A stretch of 64,000 bases of DNA from contig OU744731.1 in assembly GCA_916613615.1 (NCBI GenBank), forward strand, positions 52,428,645 through 52,492,644, written 5' to 3'. Source of the DNA: Steromphala cineraria (Eukaryota > Mollusca > Gastropoda > Trochida > Trochidae). The notes below the pieces were generated by a model, which ran no database searches, was not told the DNA's origin, and was given only the letters and a program-made list of their open reading frames with translations. The position numbers were made by a program, and so were the translations under genes. Below are positions 23,690-38,100 of the stretch, one piece after another. The number at the start of each line of letters is the position of its first letter. The stretch's first letter is position 1.

Positions 23690-26162
23690 TTCTTGCTGAG
23701 GAATGAAGAGTGTAATATTGTCTTTTTTCTGAGGAAATCAAGGGTGTAATATTGTCTTCTTGCTGAGGATATCAAGAGTGTAATATTGTTTTCTTACTGA
23801 GGCAATCAAGAGTGTAATATTGTTTTCTTACTGAGGCAATCAAGAGTGTAATATTGTTTTCTTGCTGAAGATATCAAGAGTGTAATATTGTTTTCTTACT
23901 GAGGCAATCAAGAGTGTAATATTGTTTTCTTGCTGAGGAATCAAGAGTGTTATATTGTTTTCTTGCTGAGGATATCAAGAATGTAATAATGTTTTCTTGC
24001 TGAGGAATGAAGAGTGTAATATTGTCTTCTTGCTGAGGAATGAAGAGCGTAATATTGTTTTCTTTCTGAGGAATCAAGAGTGTGATATTGTCTTTTTGCT
24101 GAGGAATCAAGAGAGTAATTATAATATGTTTTCTTCATAAGGAATCAACAGTGTAATATTGTCTTCTTGCTGAGGAATGAAGAGCGTAATATTTTCTTCT
24201 TTCTGAGGAATGAAGAATGTAATATTGGTTTCTTTCTGAGGAATCAAGAGTGTGATATTGTCTTTTTGCTAAGGAATGAAGAGAGTAATTATAATATGTT
24301 TTCTTCATAAGGAATCAACAGTGTAATATTGTCTTCTTGCTGAGGAATGAAGAGCGTAATATTGTCTTCTTGCTGAGGAATCAACAGTGTAATATTGTCT
24401 TCTTGCTGAGGAATCAACAGTGTAATATTGTCTTCTTGCTGAGGAATCAAGTGTCTAATATTGTCTTCTTGCTGGGTAATCAAGAGTGTAATATTGTTTT
24501 CTTGCTTGGTAATCAAGAGTGCAATATAGTTTTCTTGCTGATGAATCAAGAGCGTAACATTGGCTACTTGTTGGGGAATCAAGTGTTAAATGTGGGTTTC
24601 TTTCTGAGGAATGAAGAGTGTGATATTTGCTTCTTGCTAAGGAATCAAGAGTGTAATATTGTCTCCTTGCTAAGGAATCAAGAGTGTAATATTGTCTCCT
24701 TGCTGAGAAATCAAGAGTTTAATATTGTCTCCTTGCTGATGAATCAAGACTGTAATATTGTCTTCTTGCTGATGAATCAAGAGTGTAATATTGTCTTCTT
24801 GCTGATGAATCAAGAGTTTAATATCGTCTCCTTGCTGATGAATCAAGAGTGTAATATTGTCTCCTTGCTGATGAATCAAGAGTGTAATATTGTTTTCTTG
24901 CTGAGGAATCAAGAGTGTAATATTGTCTCCTTGCAGAGGAATCAAGAGTGTAATATTGTCTCCTTGTTGAGAAATCAAGACTTTAATATCGTCTTCTTGC
25001 TGAGGAATCAAGAGTGTAATATTGTCTCCTTGCTGATGAATCAAGAGTGTAATATTGTCTTCTTGCTGATGAATCAAGAGTGTAATGATGTCTCCTTGCT
25101 GAGAAATTAAGAGTTTAATATCGTCTTCTTGCTGAGGAATCAAGAGTGTAATATTGTCTCCTTGCTGATGAAACAAAAGTGTAATATTGTTTTCTTGCTG
25201 AGAAATCAAGAGTTTAATATCGTCTTCTTGCTGAGGAATCAAGAGTGTAATATTGTCTCCTTGCTGATGAATCAAGAGTGTAATATTGTCTTTTTGCTAA
25301 GGAAATCATGAGTGTGATATTTGCTTCTTGCTGAGGAATGAAAAGTGTAATATTGTCTTTTTGCTAAGAAATCAAGAGTCTAATAATGTTTTCTTTCTGA
25401 GGAAATTAAGAGTGTGATATTTGCTTCTTGCTAATGGATCAAGAGTGCAATTTTGTCTTCTTGCTGAGGCAATCAAGAGTTTAATATTGTCTTCTTGCTG
25501 AGGAATGAAGAGCGTAATATTGTCTTCTTTCTGAGGAATCAAGAGTGTGATATTGTCTTTTTGCTGAGGAATCAAGAGAGTAATTATAATATGTTTTCTT
25601 CATAAGGAATCAACAGTGTAATATTGTCTTCTTGCTGAGGAATGAAGAGCGTAATATTTTCTTCTTTCTGAGGAATCAAGAGTGTGATATTGTCTTTTTG
25701 CTAAGGAATGAAGAGAGTAATTATAATATGTTTTCTTCATAAGGAATCAACAGTGTAATATTGTCTTCTTGCTGAGGAATGAAGAGCGTAATATTGTCTT
25801 CTTGCTGAGGAATCAACAGTGTAATATTGTCTTCTTGCTGAGGAATCAACAGTGTAATATTGTCTTCTTGCTGAGGAATCAAGTGTCTAATATTGTCTTC
25901 TTGCTGGGTAATCAAGAGTGTAATATTGTTTTCTTGCTTGGTAATCAAGAGTGCAATATAGTTTTATTGCTGATGAATCAAGAGCGTAACATTGGCTACT
26001 TGTTGGGGAATCAAGTGTTAAATGTGGGTTTCTTTCTGAGGAAAGAAGAGTGTAATTATATTTTCTTGCTGAGGAATCAAGTGTCTAATGTTGTTTTCTT
26101 GCTTGGTAACCAAGCGTGTAATGTTGTCTTCTTTCTGAGGACTTAAGAGTCAAGAGTTTAAT
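23690..26162. repeat. Left block of 33-bp repeats
   Basis: About 75 units. The left edge (23690-24330) is the most irregular, with GAGGCAATC and GAGGATATC variants and frequent frame shifts, as expected at the older margin of a tandem array. The variant block reading GNQVSNIV...MNQERNIGY in translation appears at 24337-24590 and again from 25769, showing that larger blocks were copied inside this section. Confidence 0.85.
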
Positions 26163-28371
26163 TTGTTGGCTAGGGGTTGTCGGCTAAGGTGCGTTCACTA
26201 AAAAGTGGCGGGGATCCCCTTTTGAGGTTTAATTTAAACAAACATTCAGGGGTTGGGTCTTGGGGTTATTGTATCCCTTTTCTCCAATGGGTTATTAGGT
26301 TATAAATTCAAAATGATAAACAAAATTCAAGCAATATGCACTTGAACAGGTGTTGTCGTGATAGCTATTTGGATAGTTTTCTGATCATTTTCTCTCAACC
26401 ATTGATCAGGTAACACAGTAACACACATAAAGGGAACATTGAATGTTTTAATTAATTCGAAGCAACTTGTGATTTGCAAGACTAAACATTTAAATTTCTC
26501 ACGAATTATAATGTTTTTTTTTAATAAGTTTAAAGCTATAGCTACTCAAACATTTGTAAATTATTATTTTCTTACTAACTTTCTAATCTTCCTCTTTTGT
26601 CGTTTGGATATTGGATATTTAATTTATTTAAGTAAGATCCACTAGTTGAGTATGTTTTATTCAAGTCATTGTCTTAAAGACAAGTGAAGAATTTGTACAA
26701 TTTCGTCAAAACATTCTTATCTTAGCCTTAGCTACGTATGTTTAACCCTTTCACAAGGCACATTAACAAGTTTGATTACAATCACATAGGTTGAGAAGGA
26801 ACCAGGTTATTACTGAATTCCTTAAAGACGAGATAACGTTTGATATGTTGTAGGCTACCTAAACTGCCGACAGGTTACAGCCAACATGATGATACTAGTT
26901 AGGAAGTACACTGGCAGTGTATCGAGTGCAAGTCTTGATGGATCTGTGGAACCACGGACAATGGAAGACCTGTTCAGGTAACCCAAGTGTAATGCTTGAA
27001 ATATCTTGCTGAGGAATCAAGAGTGTAATATTGTCTTCTTAATGAGGAACGAAGAGTGTAATATTGTCTTCTTGCTAAGGAATCTAGAATGTAATATTGT
27101 CTTCCTGCTGAGGAATGAGGATGTAATATTGTTTTCTTGCTAAGGAATGAAGAGTGTAATATTGTCTCCTTGCTGAGGAATCAAGAGTGTAATATTGTCT
27201 TCTTGCCGAGGAATCAACAGTGTAATATTGTCTTCTTGCTGAGGAATCAAGTGTCTAATATTGTCTTCTTGCTGGGTAATCAAGAGTGTAATATTGTTTT
27301 CTTGCTTGGTAATCAAGAGTGCAATATAGTTTTCTTGCTGATGAATCAAGAGCGTAATATTGGCTACTTGTTGGGGAATCAAGTGTTAAATGTGGGTTTC
27401 TTTCTGAGGAAAGAAGAGTGTAATAATATTTTCTTGCTGAGGAATCAAGCGTTTAATGTTGTTTTCGTGCTTGGTAACCAAGAGTGTAATGTTGTCTTCT
27501 TTCTGAGGACTTAAGAGTCAAGAGTTTAATTTGTTGGCTAGGGGTTGTCGGCTAAGGTGCGTTCACTAAAAAGTGGCGGGGATCCCCTTTTGAGGTTTAA
27601 TTTAAACAAACATTCAGGGGTTGGGTCTTGGGGTTATTGTATCCCTTTTCTCCAATGGGTTATTAGGTTATAAATTCAAAATGATAAACAAAATGCAAGC
27701 AATATGCACTTGAACAGGTGTTGTCGTGATAGCTATTTGGATAGTTTTCTGATCATTTTCTCTCAACCATTGATCAGGTAACACAGTAACACACATAAAG
27801 GGAACATTGAATGTTTTAATTAATTCGAAGCAACTTGTGATTTGCAAGACTAAACATTTAAATTTCTCACGAATTATAATGGGTTTTTTTAATAAGTTTA
27901 AAGCTATAGCTACTCAAACATTTGTAAATTATTATTTTCTTACTAACTTTCTAATCTTCCTCTTTTGTCGTTTGGATATTGGATATTTAATTTATTTAAG
28001 TAAGATCCACTAGTTGAGTATGTTTTATTCAAGTCATTGTCTTAAAGACAAGTGAAGAATTTGTACAATTTCGTCAAAACATTCTTATCTTAGCCTTAGC
28101 TACGTATGTTTAACCCTTTCACAAGGCACATTAACAAGTTTGATTACAATCACATAGGTTGAGAAGGAACCAGGTTATTACTGAATCCCTTAAAGACGAG
28201 ATAACGTTTGATATGTTGTAGGCTACCTAAACTGCCGACAGGTTACAGCCAGCATGATGATACTAGTTAAGAAGTACACTGGCAGTGTATCGAGTGCAAG
28301 TCTTGATGGATCTGTGGAACCACGGACAATGGAAGACCTGTTCAGGTAACCCAAGTGTAATGCTTGAAATA
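26163..28371. repeat. Macrosatellite copies 1 and 2 (1,368-bp unit)
   Basis: Two copies of the non-repeat segment, about 26163-27004 and 27531-28371, exactly 1,368 bp apart and separated by about 16 units of the 33-mer. Each begins TTGTTGGCTAGGGG and ends just after CTGTTCAGGTAACCC. The copies differ by only a few substitutions, for example AATTCAAG versus AATGCAAG and a T-run length change. Each carries the exon-like block (26886-26977 and 28254-28345). Confidence 0.92.
26886..26977 (+). pseudogene. Exon-like block, array form (13 copies)
   Basis: Shorter form of the block at 54528-54646, 92 nt, repeated in every macrosatellite copy: starts near 26886, 28254, 35873, 37241, 38609, 39977, 41345, 42713, 44081, 45245, 49115, 50279 and 52975. 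Relative to the edge copy it lacks 27 bp (nine codons, IQDFAIDHF), an in-frame difference, and reads CTA (Leu) for CCA (Pro) near its start. The donor is kept except in the copy ending near 44172. The 33-mer array follows each donor, so no downstream exon is in reach within a unit. Called a pseudo-exon because neither transcript nor partner exon is visible. Confidence 0.35.
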
Positions 28372-29743
28372 TCTTGCTGAGGAATCAAGAGTGTAATATT
28401 GTCTTCTTAATGAGGAACGAATAGTGTAATATTGTCTTCTTGCTAAGGAATCTAGAATGTAATATTGTCTTCCTGCTGAGGAATGAGGATGTAATATTGT
28501 TTTCTTGCTAAGGAATGAAGAGTGTAATATTGTCTCCTTGCTGAGGAATCAAGAGTGTAATATTGTCTTCTTGCCGAGGAATCAAGAGTGTAATATTGTC
28601 TCCTTGCTGATGAATCAAGAGTGTGATATTGTCTTCTTGCTGAGAAATCAAGAGTTTAATATTGTCTCCTTGCTGATGAATCAAGACTGTAATATTGTCT
28701 TCTTGCTGATGAATCAAGAGTGTAATATTGTCTTCTTGCTAAGGAATCAAGAGTTTAATATCGTCTCCTTGCTGATGAATCAAGAGTGTAATATTGTCTC
28801 CTTGCTGATGAATCAAGAGTGTAATATTGTTTTCTTGCTGAGGAATCAAGAGTGTAATATTGTCTCCTTGCAGAGGAATCAAGAGTGTAATATTGTCTCC
28901 TTGTTGAGAAATCAAGACTTTAATATCGTCTTCTTGCTGAGGAATCAAGAGTGTAATATTGTCTCCTTGCTGATGAATCAAGAGTGTAATATTGTCTTCT
29001 TGCTGATGAATCAAGAGTGTAATGATGTCTCCTTGCTGAGAAATTAAGAGTTTAATATCGTCTTCTTGCTGAGGAATCAAGAGTGTAATATTGTCTCCTT
29101 GCTGATGAAACAAAAGTGTAATATTGTTTTCTTGCTGAGAAATCAAGAGTTTAATATCGTCTTCTTGCTGAGGAATCAAGAGTGTAATATTGTCTCCTTG
29201 CTGATGAATCAAGAGTGTAATATTGTCTTTTTGCTAAGGAAATCATGAGTGTGATATTTGCTTCTTGCTGAGGAATGAAAAGTGTAATATTGTCTTTTTG
29301 GTAAGAAATCAAGAGTCTAATAATGTTTTCTTTCTGAGGAAATTAAGAGTGTGATATTTGCTTCTTGCTAATGAATCAAGAGTGCAATTTTGTCTTCTTG
29401 CTGAGGCAATCAAGAGTGTAATATTGTCTTCTTGCTGAGGCAATCAAGAGTTTAATATCGTCTCCTTGCTGATGAATCAAGAGTGTTATATTGTCTTTTT
29501 GCTAAGGAAATCATGAGTGTGATATTTGCTTCTTGCTGAGGAATGAAAAGTGTAATATTGTCTTTTTGCTAAGAAATCAAGAGTCTAATAATGTTTTCTT
29601 TCTGAGGAAATTAAGAGTGTGATATTTGCTTCTTGCTAAGGAATCAAGAGTGTAATATTGTCTCCTTGCTAAGGAATCAAGAGTGTAATATTGTCTCCTT
29701 GCTGAGGAATCAAGAGTGTAATATTGTCTTCTTGCTGAGGCAA

Positions 29744-32700
29744 TCAAAAGTGTAATATTGTTTTCTTGCTGAGGATATCAAGAATGTAATAATGTTTTCT
29801 TGCTGAGATATGAAGAGTGTAATATTGTCTTCTTGCTAAGGAATGAAGAGCGTAATATTGTCTTCTTTCTGAGGAATCAAGAGTGTGATATTGTCTTTTT
29901 GCTGAGGAATCAAGAGAGAAATTATAATATGTTTTCTTCATAAGGAATCAACAGTGTAATATTGTCTTCTTGCTGAGGAATGAAGAGCGTAATATTGTCT
30001 CCTTGTTGAGAAATCAAGACTTTAATATCGTCTTCTTGCTGAGGAATCAAGAGTGTGATATTGTCTCCTTGCTGATGAATCAAGAGTGTAATATTGTCTT
30101 CTTGCTGATGAATCAAGAGTGTAATGATGTCTCCTTGCTGAGAAATTAAGAGTTTAATATCGTCTTCTTGCTGAGGAATCAAGAGTGTAATATTGTCTCC
30201 TTGCTGATGAAACAAAAGTGTAATATTGTCTTCTTGCTGAGGAATCAAGTGTCTAATATTGTCTTCTTGCTGGGTAATGAAGAGTGTAATATTGTTTTCT
30301 TGCTTGGTAATCAAGAGTGCAATATAGTTTTCTTGCTGATGAATCAAGAGCGTAATATTGGCTACTTCTTGAGGAATCAAGTGTTAAATGTGGGTTTCTT
30401 TCTGAGGAATGAAGAGTGTGATATTTGCTTCTTGCTAATTAATCAAGAGTGTAATATTGTCTCCTTGCTAAGGAATCAAGAGTGTAATATTGTCTCCTTG
30501 CTGAGGAATCAAGAGTGTAATATTGTCTCCTTGCTGATGAATCAAGAGTGTGATATTGTCTTCTTGCTGAGAAATCAAGAGTTTAATATTGTCTCCTTGC
30601 TGATGAATCAAGACTGTAATATTGTCTTCTTGCTGATGAATCAAGAGTGTAATATTGTCTTCTTGCTAAGGAATCAAGAGTGTGATATTTGCTTCTTGCT
30701 AAGGAATCAAGAGTGTTATATTGTCTCCTTGCTAAGGAATCAAGAGTGTAATATTGTCTCCTTGCTGAGGAATCAAGAGTGTAATATTGTCTTCTTGCTG
30801 AGGCAATCAAAAGTGTAATATTGTTTTCTTGCTGAGGATATCAAGAATGTAATAATGTTTTCTTGCTGAGATATGAAGAGTGTAATATTGTCTTCTTGCT
30901 AAGGAATGAAGAGCGTAATATTGTCTTCTTTCTGAGGAATCAAGAGTGTGATATTGTCTTTTTGCTGAGGAATCAAGAGAGAAATTATAATATGTTTTCT
31001 TCATAAGGAATCAACAGTGTAATATTGTCTTCTTGCTGAGGAATGAAGAGCGTAATATTGTCTCCTTGTTGAGAAATCAAGACTTTAATATCGTCTTCTT
31101 GCTGAGGAATCAAGAGTGTGATATTGTCTCCTTGCTGATGAATCAAGAGTGTAATATTGTCTTCTTGCTGATGAATCAAGAGTGTAATGATGTCTCCTTG
31201 CTGAGAAATTAAGAGTTTAATATCGTCTTCTTGCTGAGGAATCAAGAGTGTAATATTGTCTCCTTGCTGATGAAACAAAAGTGTAATATTGTCTTCTTGC
31301 TGAGGAATCAAGTGTCTAATATTGTCTTCTTGCTGGGTAATCAAGAGTGTAATATTGTTTTCTTGCTTGGTAATCAAGAGTGCAATATAGTTTTCTTTCT
31401 GATGAATCAAGAGCGTAATATTGGCTACTTGTTGAGGAATCAAGTGTTAAATGTGGGTTTCTTTCTGAGGAATGAAGAGTGTGATATTTGCTTCTTGCTA
31501 ATTAATCAAGAGTGTAATATTGTCTCCTTGCTAAGGAATCAAGAGTGTAATATTGTCTCCTTGCTGAGGAATCAAGAGTGTAATATTGTCTCCTTGCTGA
31601 TGAATCAAGAGTGTGATATTGTCTTCTTGCTGAGAAATCAAGAGTTTAATATTGTCTCCTTGCTGATGAATCAAGACTGTAATATTGTCTTCTTGCTGAT
31701 GAATCAAGAGTGTAATATTGTCTTCTTGCTAAGGAATCAAGAGTGTGATATTTGCTTCTTGCTAAGGAATCAAGAGTGTAATATTGTCTCCTTGCTAAGG
31801 AATCAAGAGTGTAATATTGTCTCCTTGCTGAGGAATCAAGAGTGTAATATTGTCTTCTTGCTGAGGCAATCAAAAGTGTAATATTGTTTTCTTGCTGAGG
31901 ATATCAAGAATGTAATAATGTTTTCTTGCTGAGATATGAAGAGTGTAATATTGTCTTCTTGCTAAGGAATGAAGAGCGTAATATTGTCTTCTTTCTGAGG
32001 AATCAAGAGTGTGATATTGTCTTTTTGCTGAGGAATCAAGAGAGAAATTATAATATGTTTTCTTCATAAGGAATCAACAGTGTAATATTGTCTTCTTGCT
32101 GAGGAATGAAGAGCGTAATATTGTCTCCTTGTTGAGAAATCAAGACTTTAATATCGTCTTCTTGCTGAGGAATCAAGAGTTTGATATTGTCTCCTTGCTG
32201 ATGAATCAAGAGTGTAATATTGTCTTCTTGCTGATGAATCAAGAGTGTAATGATGTCTCCTTGCTGAGAAATTAAGAGTTTAATATCGTCTTCTTGCTGA
32301 GGAATCAAGAGTGTAATATTGTCTCCTTGCTGATGAAACAAAAGTGTAATATTGTCTTCTTGCTGAGGAATCAAGTGTCTAATATTGTCTTCTTGCTGGG
32401 TAATCAAGAGTGTAATATTGTTTTCTTGCTTGGTAATCAAGAGTGCAATATAGTTTTCTTGCTGATGAATCAAGAGCGTAATATTGGCTACTTGTTGAGG
32501 AATCAAGTGTTAAATGTGGGTTTCTTTCTGAGGAATGAAGAGTGTGATATTTGCTTCTTGCTAATTAATCAAGAGTGTAATATTGTCTCCTTGCTAAGGA
32601 ATCAAGAGTGTAATATTGTCTCCTTGCTGAGGAATCAAGAGTGTAATATTGTCTCCTTGCTGATGAATCAAGAGTGTGATATTGTCTTCTTGCTGAGAAA

Positions 32701-33840
32701 TCAAGAGTTTAATATTGTCTCCTTGCTGATGAATCAAGACTGTAATATTGTCTTCTTGCTGATGAATCAAGAGTGTAATATTGTCTTCTTGCTAAGGAAT
32801 CAAGAGTGTGATATTTGCTTCTTGCTAAGGAATCAAGAGTGTAATATTGTCTCCTTGCTAAGGAATCAAGAGTGTAATATTGTCTCCTTGCTGAGGAATC
32901 AAGAGTGTAATATTGTCTTCTTGCTGAGGCAATCAAAAGTGTAATATTGTTTTCTTGCTGAGGATATCAAGAATGTAATAATGTTTTCTTGCTGAGATAT
33001 GAAGAGTGTAATATTGTCTTCTTGCTAAGGAATGAAGAGCGTAATATTGTCTTCTTTCTGAGGAATCAAGAGTGTGATATTGTCTTTTTGCTGAGGAATC
33101 AAGAGAGAAATTATAATATGTTTTCTTCATAAGGAATCAACAGTGTAATATTGTCTTCTTGCTGAGGAATGAAGAGCGTAATATTGTCTCCTTGTTGAGA
33201 AATCAAGACTTTAATATCGTCTTCTTGCTGAGGAATCAAGAGTGTAATATTGTCTCCTTGCTGATGAATCAAGAGTGTAATATTGTCTTCTTGCTGATGA
33301 ATCAAGAGTGTAATGATGTTTCCTTGCTGAGAAATTAAGAGTTTAATATCGTCTTCTTGCTGAGGAATCAAGAGTGTAATATTGTCTCCTTGCTGATGAA
33401 ACAAAAGTGTAATATTGTCTTCTTGCTGAGGAATCAAGTGTCTAATATTGTCTTCTTGCTGGGTAATCAAGAGTGTAATATTGTTTTCTTGCTTGGTAAT
33501 CAAGAGTGCAATATAGTTTTCTTGCTGATGAATCAAGAGCGTAATATTGGCTACTTGTTGAGGAATCAAGTGTTAAATGTGGGTTTCTTTCTGAGGAATG
33601 AAGAGTGTGATATTTGCTTCTTGCTAATTAATCAAGAGTGTAATATTGTCTCCTTGCTAAGGAATCAAGAGTGTAATATTGTCTCCTTGCTGAGGAATCA
33701 AGAGTGTAATATTGTCTCCTTGCTGATGAATCAAGAGTGTGATATTGTCTTCTTGCTGAGAAATCAAGAGTTTAATATTGTCTCCTTGCTTATGAATCAA
33801 GACTGTAATATTGTCTTCTTGCTGATGAATCAAGAGTGTA
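29744..33840. repeat. 1,063-bp higher-order repeat of 33-mers only
   Basis: Identical variant order recurs at 29744, 30807, 31870 and 32933, exactly 1,063 bp apart: three full copies and most of a fourth, differing by isolated substitutions. The unit has about 32 repeats, several being 34 bp. It contains no non-repeat segment, so it arose by amplification inside the 33-mer array, separately from the 1,368-bp unit. Related partial copies lie near 47027-47640 and 51202-51410. Confidence 0.92.
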
Positions 33841-35149
33841 ATATTGTCTTCTTGCTAAGGAATCAAGAGTTTAATATCGTCTCCTTGCTGATGAATCAAG
33901 AGTGTAATATTGTCTCCTTGCTGATGAATCAAGAGTGTAATATTGTTTTCTTGCTGAGGAATCAAGAGTGTAATATTGTCTCCTTGCAGAGGAATCAAGA
34001 GTGTAATATTGTCTCCTTGTTGAGAAATCAAGACTTTAATATCGTCTTCTTGCTGAGGAATCAAGAGTGTAATATTGTCTCCTTGCTGATGAATCAAGAG
34101 TGTAATATTGTCTTCTTGCTGATGAATCAAGAGTGTAATGATGTCTCCTTGCTGAGAAATTAAGAGTTTAATATCGTCTTCTTGCTGAGGAATCAAGAGT
34201 GTAATATTGTCTCCTTGCTGATGAATCAAGAGTGTAATATTGTCTTTTTGCTAAGGAAATCATGAGTGTGATATTTGCTTCTTGCTGAGGAATGAAAAGT
34301 GTAATATTGTCTTTTTGCTAAGAAATCAAGAGTCTAATAATGTTTTCTTTCTGAGGAAATTAAGAGTGTGATATTTGCTTCTTGCTAATGGAGCAAGAGT
34401 GCAATTTTATCTTCTTGCTGAGGCAATCAAGAGTTTAATATTGTCTTCTTGCTGAGATATGAAGAGCGTAATATTGTCTTCTTTCTGAGGAATCAAGAGT
34501 GTGATATTGTCTTTTTGCTGAGGAATCAAGAGAGTAATTATAATATGTTTTCTTCATAAGGAATCAACAGTGTCATATTGTCTTCTTGCTGAGGAATGAA
34601 GAGCGTAATATTTTTTTCTTTCTGAGGAATGAAGAATGTAATATTGTCTTCTTTCTGAGGAATCAAGAGTGTGATATTGTCTTTTTGCTAAGGAATGAAG
34701 AGAGTAATTATAATATGTTTTCTTCATAAGGAATCAACAGTGTAATATTGTCTTCTTGCTGAGGAATGAAGAGCGTAATATTGTCTTCTTGCTGAGGAAT
34801 CAACAGTGTAATATTGTCTTCTTGCTGAGGAATCAACAGTGTAATATTGTCTTCTTGCTGAGGAATCAAGTGTCTAATATTGTCTTCTTGCTGGGTAATC
34901 AAGAGTGTAATATTGTTTTCTTGCTTGGTAATCAAGAGTGCAATATAGTTTTCTTGCTGATGAATCAATAGCGTAACATTGGCTACTTGTTGGGGAATCA
35001 AGTGTTAAATGTGGGTTTCTTTCTGAGGAAAGAAGAGTGTAATTATATTTTCCTGCTGAGGAATCAAGTGTCTAATGTTGTTTTCTTGCTTGGTAACCAA
35101 GAGTGTAATGTTGTCTTCTTTCTGAGGACTTAAGAGTCAAGAGTTTAAT

Positions 35150-38100
35150 TTGTTGGCTAGGGGTTGTCGGCTAAGGTGCGTTCACTAAAAAGTGGCGGGG
35201 ATCCCCTTTTGAGGTTTAATTTAAACAAACATTCAGGGGTTGGGTCTTGGGGTTATTGTATCCCTTTTCTCCAATGGGTTATTAGGTTATAAATTCAAAA
35301 TGATAAACAAAATTCAAGCAATATGCACTTGAACAGGTGTTGTCGTGATAGCTATTTGGATAGTTTTCTGATCATTTTCTCTCAACCATTGATCAGGTAA
35401 CACAGTAACACACATAAAGGGAACATTGAATGTTTTAATTAATTCGAAGCAACTTGTGATTTGCAAGACTAAACATTTAAATTTCTCACGAATTATAATG
35501 GGTTTTTTTAATAAGTTTAAAGCTATAGCTACTCAAACATTTGTAAATTATTATTTTCTTACTAACTTTCTAATCTTCCTCTTTTGTCGTTTGGATATTG
35601 GATATTTAATTTATTTAAGTAAGATCCACTAGTTGAGTATGTTTTATTCAAGTCATTGTCTTAAAGACAAGTGAAGAATTTGTACAATTTCGTCAAAACA
35701 TTCTTATCTTAGCCTTAGCTACGTATGTTTAACCCTTTCACAAGGCACATTAACAAGTTTGATTACAATCACATAGGTTGAGAAGGAACCAGGTTATTAC
35801 TGAATTCCTTAAAGACGAGATAACGTTTGATATGTTGTAGGCTACCTAAACTGCCGACAGGTTACAGCCAACATGATGATACTAGTTAGGAAGTACACTG
35901 GCAGTGTATCGAGTGCAAGTCTTGATGGATCTGTGGAACCACGGACAATGGAAGACCTGTTCAGGTAACCCAAGTGTAATGCTTGAAATATCTTGCTGAG
36001 GAATCAAGAGTGTAATATTGTCTTCTTAATGAGGAACGAAGAGTGTAATATTGTCTTCTTGCTAAGGAATCTAGAATGTAATATTGTCTTCCTGCTGAGG
36101 AATGAGGATGTAATATTGTTTTCTTGCTAAGGAATGAAGAGTGTAATATTGTCTCCTTGCTGAGGAATCAAGAGTGTAATATGGTCTTCTTGCCGAGGAA
36201 TCAACAGTGTAATATTGTCTTCTTGCTGAGGAATCAAGTGTCTAATATTGTCTTCTTGCTGGGTAATCAAGAGTGTAATATTGTTTTCTTGCTTGGTAAT
36301 CAAGAGTGCAATATAGTTTTCTTGCTGATGAATCAATAGCGTAACATTGGCTACTTGTTGGGGAATCAAGTGTTAAATGTGGGTTTCTTTCTGAGGAAAG
36401 AAGAGTGTAATTATATTTTCTTGCTGAGGAATCAAGTGTCTAATGTTGTTTTCTTGCTTGGTAACCAAGAGTGTAATGTTGTCTTCTTTCTGAGGACTTA
36501 AGAGTCAAGAGTTTAATTTGTTGGCTAGGGGTTGTCGGCTAAGGTGCGTTCACTAAAAAGTGGCGGGGATCCCCTTTTGAGGTTTAATTTAAACAAACAT
36601 TCAGGGGTTGGGTCTTGGGGTTATTGTATCCCTTTTCTCCAATGGGTTATTAGGTTATAAATTCAAAATGATAAACAAAATTCAAGCAATATGCACTTGA
36701 ACAGGTGTTGTCGTGATAGCTATTTGGATAGTTTTCTGATCATTTTCTCTCAACCATTGATCAGGTAACACAGTAACACACATAAAGGGAACATTGAATG
36801 TTTTAATTAATTCGAAGCAACTTGTGATTTGCAAGACTAAACATTTAAATTTCTCACGAATTATAATGGTTTTTTTTAATAAGTTTAAAGCTATAGCTAC
36901 TCAAACATTTGTAAATTATTATTTTCTTACTAACTTTCTAATCTTCCTCTTTTGTCGTTTGGATATTGGATATTTAATTTATTTAAGTAAGATCCACTAG
37001 TTGAGTATGTTTTATTCAAGTCATTGTCTTAAAGACAAGTGAAGAATTTGTACAATTTCGTCAAAACATTCTTATCTTAGCCTTAGCTACGTATGTTTAA
37101 CCCTTTCACAAGGCACATTAACAAGTTTGATTACAATCACATAGGTTGAGAAGGAACCAGGTTATTACTGAATTCCTTAAAGACGAGATAACGTTTGATA
37201 TGTTGTAGGCTACCTAAACTGCCGACAGGTTACAGCCAACATGATGATACTAGTTAAGAAGTACACTGGCAGTGTATCGAGTGCAAGTCTTGATGGATCT
37301 GTGGAACCACGGACAATGGAAGACCTGTTCAGGTAACCCAAGTGTAATGCTTGAAATATCTTGCTGAGGAATCAAGAGTGTAATATTGTCTTCTTAATGA
37401 GGAACGAAGAGTGTAATATTGTCTTCTTGCTAAGGAATCTAGAATGTAATATTGTCTTCCTGCTGAGGAATGAGGATGTAATATTGTTTTCTTGCTAAGG
37501 AATGAAGAGTGTAATATTGTCTCCTTGCTGAGGAATCAAGAGTGTAATATGGTCTTCTTGCCGAGGAATCAACAGTGTAATATTGTCTTCTTGCTGAGGA
37601 ATCAAGTGTCTAATATTGTCTTCTTGCTGGGTAATCAAGAGTGTAATATTGTTTTCTTGCTTGGTAATCAAGAGTGCAATATAGTTTTCTTGCTGATGAA
37701 TCAAGAGCGTAATATTGGCTACTTGTTGGGGAATCAAGTGTTAAATGTGGGTTTCTTACTGAGGAAAGAAGAGTGTAATAATATTTTCTTGCTGAGGAAT
37801 CAAGTGTCTAATGTTGTTTTCGTGCTTGGTAACCAGGAGTGTAATGTTGTCTTCTTTCTGAGGACTTAAGAGTCAAGAGTTTAATTTGTTGGCTAGGGGT
37901 TGTCGGCTAAGGTGCGTTCACTAAAAAGTGGCGGGGATCCCCTTTTGAGGTTTAATTTAAACAAACATTCAGGGGTTGGGTCTTGGGGTTATTGTATCCC
38001 TTTTCTCCAATGAGTTATTAGGTTATAAATTCAAAATGATAAACAAAATTCAAGCAATATGCACTTGAACAGGTGTTGTCGTGATAGCTATTTGGATAGT

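Noticed and set aside
26439..26645. 68-codon open frame repeated in 13 macrosatellite copies
   Set aside because: It begins at TTG, not ATG, has no domain and is interrupted by a stop in the diverged edge copy. Its conservation follows from repeat homogenisation.
33357..34163. Long open frame of 268 codons in the 33-bp array
   Set aside because: Starts at TTG, is open on the opposite strand as well, and is a direct result of the 11-codon period.
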